Below are positions 1 through 5,081 of a stretch of 5,081 bases of DNA, one piece after another; the first letter of the stretch is position 1, and each line of letters opens with the position of its first letter. A program made the position numbers and the translations under genes. Location: positions 1 through 5,081 of the forward strand of contig JBFFUJ010000194.1 of NCBI GenBank assembly GCA_041571375.1, written 5' to 3'. The DNA comes from CALKKN01 sp041571375. Its GTDB lineage: Bacteria; Pseudomonadota; Gammaproteobacteria; Xanthomonadales; SZUA-36. A model generated the notes under the pieces. It saw only the letters and a list, made by a program, of their open reading frames with translations. It was not told the origin of the DNA and did no database searches.

Positions 1-513
1 ATCGGCGCGGTCATCGGCCACGAGATCGGTCACGGTTTCGACGACCAGGGCCGGAAATTCGATGGCGACGGCAACCTGCGCGACTGGTGGACCGACGAAG
101 ACAACACCCGCTTCATGGAGCGCAAGGAGAAACTGGCCGCGCAGTACAACAGCTACGAGGTGATCGACGGCTTGACCATCAACGGGGAGTTCACGTCCGG
201 CGAGAACATCGGTGATCTCGGGGGGCTGGGCATTGCCTACAAGGCCTATTTGCTCTCCCTGGACGGCCAGGATGCCCCGGTCATCGACGGCTTCACCGGC
301 GAGCAGAGGTTTTTCCTGGGCTGGGCGCAGGTCTGGCGCTCCAAGGCGCGTGATGAGGAAACCAAGCGGCTGCTGACCATCGATCCGCATTCCCCGCCCA
401 AATTCCGGGCCAACGGAGCCGCGGTGAACGTAAGTGCCTTCTACGAGGCATTCGACGTCCAGGACGGGGACGGCATGTATCTGCCGCCCGAGGAACGCGT
501 CAGGATCTGGTGA
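1..513 (+). CDS. M13 family zinc metallopeptidase (neprilysin/PepO-like), C-terminal part
   Basis: The reading frame is already open at base 1, so only the last 170 residues of a protein normally near 650-700 residues are present. The fragment opens with the zinc-binding motif HEIGH (fragment residues 7-11), with two histidine ligands and the catalytic glutamate. The second M13 signature, GENIGD, follows at about 67-72 and supplies the third zinc ligand (E68) and the supporting aspartate (D72). The family's late block DPHSPPKFRANG is at about 128-139; its histidine (H130) and arginine (R136) match the transition-state and substrate-carboxylate residues of neprilysin. The protein ends in RVRIW, the usual bacterial M13 C-terminus. 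All catalytic elements expected in this part are intact, so the enzyme is probably active. Members cleave peptides, usually outside the cytoplasm, but the N-terminus that would show a signal peptide or lipobox is outside the window. A terminator right after the stop separates it from the next operon. Confidence 0.96.
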   Translation: MGAVIGHEIGHGFDDQGRKFDGDGNLRDWWTDEDNTRFMERKEKLAAQYNSYEVIDGLTINGEFTSGENIGDLGGLGIAYKAYLLSLDGQDAPVIDGFTGEQRFFLGWAQVWRSKARDEETKRLLTIDPHSPPKFRANGAAVNVSAFYEAFDVQDGDGMYLPPEERVRIW

Positions 514-540
514 ACCCTCGCCAATCGAGCCTGCAACCGG

Positions 541-568
541 AACGGCCGCATCTGCGGCCGTTCTTTTT
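541..568 (+). terminator. Rho-independent terminator after the M13 peptidase gene
   Basis: A perfect inverted repeat (AACGGCCGCA at 541-550 and TGCGGCCGTT at 553-562) folds into a GC-rich stem of about 9 bp closed by an ATCT loop. It is followed directly by C and five T residues (564-568). It lies 27 bases after the peptidase stop codon. Stem, tight loop and T tract make a textbook intrinsic terminator for the + strand. A second T run (576-581) lies just beyond. No A tract precedes the stem, so it is not obviously bidirectional. Confidence 0.9.
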
Positions 569-597
569 GCGACCCTTTTTTGATGGTCGGCGTCTAA
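569..597 (+). promoter_or_regulatory. Possible ECF-type promoter for the sigma factor gene
   Basis: GCGACC (569-574) is separated by 16 bases from CGTCTAA (591-597). ECF sigma promoters typically have a GGAACC-like -35 and a CGTC or TCTAA-like -10 about 16 bases apart. The -10 here is a good match and the -35 only 4 of 6. The pair sits exactly between the upstream terminator and the sigma gene, and no convincing sigma70 promoter was found in the gap. Weakness: the predicted transcript start (roughly 602-605) would leave almost no leader before the ATG at 607. Autoregulation by the encoded sigma factor is an inference. Confidence 0.27.
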
Positions 598-606
598 ACA
601 GGTGAG

Positions 607-1203
607 ATGGCGCAGACGCCTTTTGAAATCGAGTTCGACGACATCACGCTTGCGCGGGCCAGGCGCGGGCATCTGCCCGCCTGCGAGCTGATTTTCCGGG
701 CCTTCCAGCAACCTGCCTACTCGGTGGCCTTTCGCATCTGCCAGTGCCCGGACACGGCGCAGGAGATCCTGCAGGAAGCGTTCATCACCGCCTTTCGCAA
801 ACTGGGCCAGTTCCGCGGCGATGCCCCGCTGTGGGGCTGGCTTCGACGGGTCGTGATCAATCACGCCATCAGCGCGATGCGGCGCGACCCGCGCTCGGCC
901 GAAATCCCGCTCCAGGAAGACCGCACAACGGTCGCGAGTGCGGACGAACGGGTTGAACTGGCCCTGGACCTGGAGTCGGCGCTTGCCGCGCTGGACGACC
1001 AGGATCGCGCCGTCGTCTGGCTGCATGACGTCGAAGGTTATGCGCACCAGGAAATTGCCGAGATGTTCGGCAAGACCGAGAGTTTCTCGAAAACACGGCT
1101 GTCCCGGGCCAGGGCCCGGCTCCGCTCGCTGCTGGGTGCGTCTTCAGCAGATGGAGCAGGGCCAGCCGCCGATCATCGGGCAGCAGGCGGTGCGCGGCCG
1201 TGA
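607..1203 (+). CDS. RNA polymerase sigma factor, ECF (sigma-70) family
   Basis: A 198-residue protein with the two-domain layout of extracytoplasmic-function sigma factors. The sigma2 domain spans about residues 24-93. Its region 2.2, which binds core polymerase, is recognisable around AQEILQEAFITAFRKLGQFR (51-70), and the promoter-melting and -10 recognition region follows at WGWLRRVVINHAISAMRR (76-93). A short linker leads to sigma4 (about 122-176), with the LDDQDRAVVWLHDVEGYAHQ block and a helix-turn-helix ending in KTRLSRARARLRSLL that should read the -35 element. A low-complexity Ala/Gly tail (177-198) has no visible function. The ATG at 607 is the first possible start, because an in-frame TAA lies at 595-597; an AGGTGAG stretch lies directly upstream, with unusually short spacing for a ribosome binding site. 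The gene ends 20 bases before a putative membrane partner, which suggests co-transcription and control by sequestration at the membrane. The regulon cannot be deduced from the sequence. Confidence 0.95.
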   Translation: MAQTPFEIEFDDITLARARRGHLPACELIFRAFQQPAYSVAFRICQCPDTAQEILQEAFITAFRKLGQFRGDAPLWGWLRRVVINHAISAMRRDPRSAEIPLQEDRTTVASADERVELALDLESALAALDDQDRAVVWLHDVEGYAHQEIAEMFGKTESFSKTRLSRARARLRSLLGASSADGAGPAADHRAAGGARP

Positions 1204-1210
1204 GCCCGGC

Positions 1211-1215
1211 GGAGG
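1211..1215 (+). promoter_or_regulatory. Ribosome binding site selecting the ATG at 1224
   Basis: GGAGG lies 8 bases before the ATG at 1224, an ideal Shine-Dalgarno arrangement. It favours this start over the in-frame GTG at 1200, which overlaps the sigma factor stop codon (GTGA) but has no comparable site. Confidence 0.75.
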
Positions 1216-1223
1216 TACTAACC

Positions 1224-1793
1224 ATGAAGCGATTGATGAACAAACACGAGGACCCCTTTCACCTGCGCGGCCTCGCGCCGGTCTCTCCACCGTCTGATGC
1301 CTGGCCGGCCGTGGAGGCCGCGCTGATCGGGCAAGGCAGGCAGCGACGCCTCAGGCGGCTGGCAACCATGGGGGTCGCGGCCGCGGCGGTGGTGGCGCTG
1401 GTGCTCGTTCTCGACCCCGGGGGATCGATCGGCCCCGTTGCGCCGGACAGGTCCCCATCGGCGCAACTGCAGCCTTCGGAATCAACTGCGGAGCCGGCGA
1501 TTGCGCAACCCGCTGCAGGCGACAGCGCGGCAACGCGTGCGGCCCTGATCGCCTTGTCACAACAGATGGAGGTGCGCCTGCGCGATATTCGCGGCCAGAT
1601 CAGTGTGCTGCCGCCCGACCAGTTGGTGTACCGGATCGAGCTGGAGGACCTCATTGCCCAGGTCGATGATCGTCTGAGCGCTGAGCCCGATTCACTTGGC
1701 CTGTGGAGCCAGCGCGTCCAGCTGCTGATGGATCTCGAGCAGTTTTATGCAGATTCCCTGCGACGCGAGTACCGCCGGCTTGCGTCTCTATAG
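1224..1793 (+). CDS. Putative single-pass membrane protein in anti-sigma factor position
   Basis: From the ATG at 1224 the product has 189 residues. The first 45 are cytoplasmic in character and end in an Arg-rich cluster (RQRRLRR, 39-45). One hydrophobic Ala/Val/Leu segment follows (about 46-63). The positive-inside rule predicts the N-terminus in the cytoplasm and the rest in the periplasm. A Pro/Ser/Ala-rich linker (about 64-105) leads to a charged, probably helical C-terminal domain (about 108-189). This topology, and a position 20 bases after an ECF sigma gene, is what anti-sigma factors show. However, the N-terminal region has no cysteines and so no HxxxCxxC zinc motif, and no resemblance to RseA is evident. 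The anti-sigma role is therefore inferred from context. It could instead be an accessory partner of the downstream PDZ protein. A GTG at 1200 would add eight residues and give a 4-base overlap with the sigma gene. The stop at 1791-1793 is 26 bases before the next start. Confidence 0.85.
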   Translation: MKRLMNKHEDPFHLRGLAPVSPPSDAWPAVEAALIGQGRQRRLRRLATMGVAAAAVVALVLVLDPGGSIGPVAPDRSPSAQLQPSESTAEPAIAQPAAGDSAATRAALIALSQQMEVRLRDIRGQISVLPPDQLVYRIELEDLIAQVDDRLSAEPDSLGLWSQRVQLLMDLEQFYADSLRREYRRLASL

Positions 1794-1803
1794 GCAGGAA
1801 CAC

Positions 1804-1810
1804 AGGAGGA
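1804..1810 (+). promoter_or_regulatory. Ribosome binding site for the PDZ protein gene
   Basis: AGGAGGA, a near-perfect anti-16S match, lies 9 bases before the ATG at 1820. It fixes that start in preference to upstream in-frame ATG codons (the frame is open from before 1703), and the choice is confirmed by the signal peptide that begins there. It suggests strong translation. Confidence 0.8.
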
Positions 1811-1819
1811 ACGCTTTTC

Positions 1820-3172
1820 ATGATCACCAAGACACCCGTGATGGCCCTCGCCGCGTTACTGACGATTGCTGCCGTTCCGACGTCCGCGGAAGAGTCAGAC
1901 GCTCAAACAGACGCACTGCAGGCTGAATACCAGTCGATGATCGAGGAATCCGAGCGCGCTCGAAGCCAGGCCGAAGCGGCCCGGGACGAGGCCGCACGCG
2001 CGGCGGATCGGGCGCGTGAACTCGCCCGGCTGGAAGCCGGGTTGGCCCGCGAGCGAGCCGTCCAGCGGGCAGCCGAAAACGAGGAACTCACCGGCCGGGA
2101 ACGCGAGCGGCAGCATGAGGAAATGGAACGCATCCGCGAGGAGCTGGCCCGCGCGCACCGTGAATTGCGCGAGGCGCAGCGGGAAATTGCGCGCGCCCAT
2201 CGCGACCTCGAACGCGACTCCCATCGAGTGGCGAAGATTCGTCGAGTGAATCTGGGTGACCGGCCGGTCATTGGCGTGGTTCTCGGAGCGGCCGGCCCCG
2301 ACGGCATCGAGATCGTCGGCGTTTCTCCGGATGGGCCCGCCGAGCGCGCTGGCCTGCTGGCGGGGGACGTGCTGGTCTCGATCGGCGGGCAGAGCCTGGC
2401 TGCTGAAGACCATCAGGACCGCAGCGCGCGCAAAGCGCTCTTCCGGGTCATGGACGAGGCCGCGGCCGGCGAAACGCTGGACGTCGTCGTCAAGCGCGGC
2501 GATCAGGCCGAGGAGTATCAGATTACGGCCGAACGGCGGGAGCCCAGCAGTTGGCAGAGCATGCTCAGGATACCGGGGGCACCCGGTGCGCCGGGCATGC
2601 CGGGGGCTCCGCAGGTCCTGGTCGAGGAGATCGAGATCCCGCCGATCGACGATGCGCAGCTGAACGAGGACCTTCGGAGCCTGAACCGAAGGCTCCAACG
2701 GCACAAGTTCCTGCACGTCGTCCCCGGCGAGCAGGCCATCGAGATCGAGAAAGAGCTGATCCTGAAGGAAGGTCTGCAGGTCGATCTCGCTGAGTACTCC
2801 GAGCTGGCCGAACAAGCCATGCGCGAGGCGAACATCTGGTTTGGCCTGCCTCATGCGCAGGGCCTGGAGTTGGCGGAGATCAACCCCGGACTTGGCGCCT
2901 ATTTCAAGACCGAACGTGGCGTTCTGGTGACACAGGCCCGTGAGGACAATGCCTATCAGCTCCAGGCCGGCGACGTCGTACTGAAAGTCGGAGAGCAGGC
3001 CGTCGATTCCCCGTCGGACATGATGCGGGCCCTGCGCGACATCGAGCCGGGCAGCGAGGTGGAAATTGCCATCATGCGGGATCGCAAGGCGCGCAACCTC
3101 AACGTCGTGATGCCGGAAAACCGCCTCGGCTTCCGACGTCCGCTCCACCGCGGACGCCATGCCGAATGGTAG
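1820..3172 (+). CDS. Secreted coiled-coil protein with two PDZ domains
   Basis: A 450-residue protein. Residues 1-23 form a signal peptide: a lysine at 4, a hydrophobic core, and a cleavage site after TSA. The mature protein should be periplasmic; there is no lipobox cysteine. Residues about 30-137 are dense in Glu, Arg and Ala with heptad-like spacing and should form a long coiled coil. A first PDZ domain covers about 148-238 (RPVIGVVLG, then GPAERAGLLAGDVLVSIGG). A linker with a collagen-like Gly-x-Pro stretch (253-264) and a charged helical region leads to a second PDZ domain (about 347-432, containing LQAGDVVLKVGEQAV). The end is basic (RRPLHRGRH). No HtrA-type His-Asp-Ser protease domain or S41 domain is present, so it is probably a binding, sensing or scaffolding protein. 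PDZ domains usually bind C-terminal peptides, for example those of misfolded outer-membrane proteins. It follows the putative anti-sigma gene by 26 bases and is probably co-transcribed with the sigma factor. Its exact function is unknown. Confidence 0.92.
   Translation: MITKTPVMALAALLTIAAVPTSAEESDAQTDALQAEYQSMIEESERARSQAEAARDEAARAADRARELARLEAGLARERAVQRAAENEELTGRERERQHEEMERIREELARAHRELREAQREIARAHRDLERDSHRVAKIRRVNLGDRPVIGVVLGAAGPDGIEIVGVSPDGPAERAGLLAGDVLVSIGGQSLAAEDHQDRSARKALFRVMDEAAAGETLDVVVKRGDQAEEYQITAERREPSSWQSMLRIPGAPGAPGMPGAPQVLVEEIEIPPIDDAQLNEDLRSLNRRLQRHKFLHVVPGEQAIEIEKELILKEGLQVDLAEYSELAEQAMREANIWFGLPHAQGLELAEINPGLGAYFKTERGVLVTQAREDNAYQLQAGDVVLKVGEQAVDSPSDMMRALRDIEPGSEVEIAIMRDRKARNLNVVMPENRLGFRRPLHRGRHAEW
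2573..2611 (+). repeat. Collagen-like Gly-x-Pro run in the PDZ protein linker
   Basis: Residues 252-264 of the PDZ protein read PGAPGAPGMPGAP, four consecutive Gly-x-Pro triplets encoded by short CCG/GGN codon repeats. It lies just after the first PDZ domain and is probably a stiff or flexible spacer. Four triplets are too few for a stable collagen triple helix. The DNA repeat could vary in length by slippage. Confidence 0.7.
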
Positions 3173-3219
3173 GCGAACCAGGACACGGCAACGTCATCAG
3201 GCGCGATCGATAGGAGCCG

Positions 3220-3249
3220 GGCCGGGCGGGCCCAAAACCCTGCCCGGCC
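3220..3249 (+). other. GC-rich hairpin after the sigma/PDZ operon
   Basis: GGCCGGGCGGG (3220-3230) pairs with CCC-T-GCCCGGCC (3238-3249): an 11-bp stem with one bulged T and a CCCAAAA loop. It lies 47 bases after the PDZ protein stop. There is no T tract after it on either strand, so it is not a classic intrinsic terminator. It may protect the mRNA 3' end or assist termination by another route. Together with the adjacent promoter it accounts for the only other intergenic stretch in the window. Confidence 0.5.
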
Positions 3250-3278
3250 TTGAGCGATCCCTGCCCTACCGCCATAAT
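3250..3278 (+). promoter_or_regulatory. Predicted sigma70-type promoter for the transporter-rimO pair
   Basis: TTGAGC (3250-3255) and CATAAT (3273-3278) are separated by exactly 17 bases, with 4 of 6 and 5 of 6 consensus matches. The predicted transcript start near 3285 gives a leader of about 29 bases before the ATG at 3314. The -35 box begins directly at the foot of the GC-rich hairpin. No metal-responsive operator repeat was recognised around it, so constitutive expression is the simplest reading. Confidence 0.5.
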
Positions 3279-3313
3279 CCCCTGATCGCAAGAGCTCCGG
3301 GAGCGTCCTCAGC

Positions 3314-4222
3314 ATGGCCGGCCAGGCGGATTCCCTGAAATCCATTCTTTTCGCACTCTTTGCCAATTCGGCAATCGCGGTGGCCAAGGGCGTGGCGGCC
3401 TTTGTCACCGGGTCGGGCGCCATGCTGGCCGAAGCGATCCACTCGGTCGCGGATGCCGGGAACCAGCTTCTGTTGATCCTCGGCCTGCGCCAGACCCGCA
3501 AGGCGCCGACCGCGGACCACCCGCTTGGGTTCGGCAAGAGCATCTATTTCTGGTCCTTCCTGGTGGCAGTCATCCTGTTCAGCCTGGGCGGCATGTTTTC
3601 CGTCTACGAGGGCGTCCACAAACTCATGCATCCCGTGCCGCTGAGCCATCCCTGGGTCGCCATCGGGGTCCTCGTATTCGCCATCGTCGCCGAGTCCGTT
3701 TCGCTCTGGGGCTGCATGCGAGAGGTCAACAAGGAACGGCATGGCCGCAACCTGTTCCAGTGGTTCCGGAACAGCCGCAGCAGTGCGCTGATCGTGGTCT
3801 TCGGCGAGGACATTGCCGCCCTGCTCGGCCTGGTCTTTGCGCTGGTCGCGGTGGCGGCTACCCAAATCACGCAGAACCCCTTCTGGGACGCCGTCGGCAC
3901 CATCTCGATCGGGGTGTTGCTCATCGTAATCGCCGTGTTCATCGCCGTCGAGGTCAAGGAGCTGCTGATCGGCCAGAGCGTCGAACCACGCGAACTGGCC
4001 GAAATGGAGGCCTTTCTGCGTGAGCGCCCCGAGGTCTCAGAGCTGTTCAGCCTGCTGACCATGCAGTTCGGGCCCGATGCCATGGTGGCGGTGAAGGCGC
4101 GCATGGCGCGCACCGGGTCGGAGTTCGAGCTGGTCAACGCCATCAACGTGGTGGAACGTGCCTTCAGGGAGCGCTTTCCACAGACGGCCTGGCTGTTTTT
4201 CGAACCCGATGCCGAAGACTGA
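3314..4222 (+). CDS. Cation diffusion facilitator (CDF) family transporter, ZnT9-like subgroup
   Basis: A 302-residue inner-membrane protein, a usual length for the family, with about six hydrophobic segments (near 10-32, 36-58, 79-99, 113-133, 157-182 and 193-215) and a cytoplasmic C-terminal domain (about 222-302). CDF proteins export divalent cations such as Zn2+, Mn2+ or Fe2+ in exchange for protons. The transport site in TM2 is present as HSVAD (H43, D47). The block HPLGFGKSIYFWS (69-81) between TM2 and TM3 is typical of CDF proteins. In TM5 the canonical HxxxD is replaced by VFGED (162-166): the aspartate is kept, with a neighbouring glutamate, but the histidine is valine, as in the SLC30A9/ZnT9-like branch. 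There is no His-rich loop. The metal therefore cannot be assigned. The start at 3314 has a modest GGGAG site (3299-3303) ten bases upstream and begins just before TM1. The 3' end overlaps rimO by 14 bases, so the two are probably co-transcribed. Confidence 0.95.
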   Translation: MAGQADSLKSILFALFANSAIAVAKGVAAFVTGSGAMLAEAIHSVADAGNQLLLILGLRQTRKAPTADHPLGFGKSIYFWSFLVAVILFSLGGMFSVYEGVHKLMHPVPLSHPWVAIGVLVFAIVAESVSLWGCMREVNKERHGRNLFQWFRNSRSSALIVVFGEDIAALLGLVFALVAVAATQITQNPFWDAVGTISIGVLLIVIAVFIAVEVKELLIGQSVEPRELAEMEAFLRERPEVSELFSLLTMQFGPDAMVAVKARMARTGSEFELVNAINVVERAFRERFPQTAWLFFEPDAED

Positions 4223-5081
4223 AAGCGCCGTGCGCGCTCCGCGGGTGGGCTTCGTCAGCCTTGGTTGCCCCAAGGCGCTGGTCGATTCTGAACGTATCCT
4301 CACGCAGTTGAGGACCGAGGGCTACGACATCAGCCCCGACTACCAGGGTGCCGATGTCGTCGTGGTGAACACCTGTGGATTCATCGACAGCGCCAAGGCC
4401 GAGTCGCTCGAAGCCATCGGCGAGGCCATCGAGAACAACGGTCGAGTGATCGTTACGGGCTGTATGGGCGTCGACGAGACCGGCATCCGGGAACTGCACC
4501 CCAGCGTCCTGGCCGTCACCGGGCCCCAGCAATACGAAGCCGTCGTCAGCGAGGTACGGCGGCATGCCCCGCCGACTTCACGGCACGACCCGTACGTCGA
4601 CCTCGTGCCGCCCCAGGGCGTCAAGCTGACGCCGCGGCACTATGCGTATCTGAAGATTTCCGAAGGCTGCAACCACCACTGCACCTTCTGCATCATTCCG
4701 TCCATGCGGGGCAAGCTCGTCAGCCGATCCGCGGGGGACGTGCTGGGCGAGGCCGAGAGGCTGGTCGCCGCCGGCGTACGCGAATTGCTGGTCATCTCTC
4801 AGGACACGTCGGCGTACGGCGCGGACCTGCGTTACAGGCTGGACTTCTGGGGCGGACGGCCGGTCCGCAGCCGGCTGAAGGAGTTGTGCGGGGAACTGGG
4901 CAGCCTCGGCGTCTGGGTGCGCCTGCATTACGTCTACCCCTACCCCCATGTCGACGAGATCATCCCGATGATGGCTGACGGCCTGATCCTGCCCTATCTC
5001 GATGTGCCGTTTCAGCATGGCAGCCCGCGCGTGCTGCGGCGCATGAAGCGACCGGCCGCGACGGAAAACACGCTCGAACGG
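4209..5081 (+). CDS. rimO: Ribosomal protein S12 methylthiotransferase RimO, N-terminal two thirds
   Basis: The frame runs from an ATG at 4209 to the window edge (291 codons, no stop); the family is near 440 residues, so the end is missing. RimO is a radical-SAM enzyme that adds a methylthio group to the conserved aspartate (D89 in E. coli) of ribosomal protein S12. The N-terminal methylthiotransferase domain (about 12-120) carries three cysteines for its auxiliary 4Fe-4S cluster: C20 in VSLGCPK, C56 in NTCGF and C85 in TGCMG. The radical-SAM motif is EGCNHHCTFC, with C154, C158 and C161. Further blocks such as IPSMRGKLVSR, ISQDTSAYG, RLHYVYPYPHVDEI and MKRP match RimO rather than MiaB. The missing part should hold the rest of the radical-SAM barrel and the TRAM domain. 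No Shine-Dalgarno is evident before 4209; the start overlaps the transporter gene by 14 bases, which suggests translational coupling. A GTG at 4230 is an alternative but less likely start. Confidence 0.97.
   Translation, partial: MPKTESAVRAPRVGFVSLGCPKALVDSERILTQLRTEGYDISPDYQGADVVVVNTCGFIDSAKAESLEAIGEAIENNGRVIVTGCMGVDETGIRELHPSVLAVTGPQQYEAVVSEVRRHAPPTSRHDPYVDLVPPQGVKLTPRHYAYLKISEGCNHHCTFCIIPSMRGKLVSRSAGDVLGEAERLVAAGVRELLVISQDTSAYGADLRYRLDFWGGRPVRSRLKELCGELGSLGVWVRLHYVYPYPHVDEIIPMMADGLILPYLDVPFQHGSPRVLRRMKRPAATENTLER

Noticed and set aside
496..510. Apparent loss of the C-terminal Cys-x-x-Trp of M13 peptidases
   Set aside because: Ending in RVRIW, without the cysteine found in animal neprilysins, is normal in bacterial M13 enzymes and not a sign of damage.
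576..608. A sigma70 promoter using TTGATG (580-585) as -35
   Set aside because: At the normal spacing the -10 would fall at TGAGAT (603-608), which is a poor match and already overlaps the start codon.
1200..1223. GTG start at 1200 for the membrane protein, overlapping the sigma stop codon
   Set aside because: It is possible through coupling, but the GGAGG site 8 bases before the ATG at 1224 is far better; kept only as an alternative.
1703..1819. Extended N-terminus of the PDZ protein starting at the ATG at 1703
   Set aside because: It would overlap the previous gene by 91 bases and bury the signal peptide. The ATG at 1820 has a near-perfect ribosome binding site and begins a clean signal sequence.
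1895..3160. A 421-codon open frame on the minus strand opposite the PDZ protein gene
   Set aside because: It is antisense to a well-supported gene with signal peptide and PDZ domains. The translation shows no recognisable domain, and long antisense frames are expected opposite GC-rich, Glu/Arg/Ala-rich coding sequence.
3266..3865. A 199-codon minus-strand open frame opposite the transporter gene
   Set aside because: It lies opposite conserved CDF coding sequence. Its translation is charged and lacks recognisable motifs, so it is a GC-driven shadow.
4578..5018. Minus-strand open frames opposite rimO
   Set aside because: The + strand encodes an unmistakable RimO with both iron-sulfur cysteine sets; the antisense frames have no recognisable content.

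Overview
The window reads as a block of chromosome from a GC-rich gammaproteobacterium. The RimO portion is very close to the E. coli protein. The codon use, with strong G/C at third positions, and the sigma factor/PDZ gene set recall Xanthomonadales, Chromatiales or Wenzhouxiangella-like bacteria. That placement is an inference from gene content, not from a search. All supported genes lie on the + strand, and no RNA genes, insertion sequences or CRISPR arrays were seen.

Layout. Bases 1-513 hold the C-terminal quarter of an M13 (neprilysin/PepO-type) zinc metallopeptidase, closed by a strong intrinsic terminator (541-568). Bases 607-3172 form a compact three-gene unit: an ECF sigma factor, a small single-pass membrane protein in the position of an anti-sigma factor, and a secreted protein with a long coiled coil and two PDZ domains. 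A 141-base gap (3173-3313) carries a GC-rich hairpin and a good sigma70-type promoter candidate. Downstream are a cation diffusion facilitator transporter (3314-4222) and rimO, the ribosomal protein S12 methylthiotransferase (4209 to the window edge), which overlap by 14 bases.

How they fit together. The sigma factor, membrane protein and PDZ protein have the order and topology of an envelope-signalling operon: cytoplasmic sigma, membrane-spanning partner, periplasmic sensor or effector. This is reminiscent of rpoE-rseA-rseB-mucD, but the membrane protein lacks a visible zinc anti-sigma motif and the PDZ protein has no protease domain. This is the part of the window most likely to hold something poorly described. 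The transporter and RimO look like ordinary housekeeping genes, and their adjacency probably reflects shared transcription rather than shared function.
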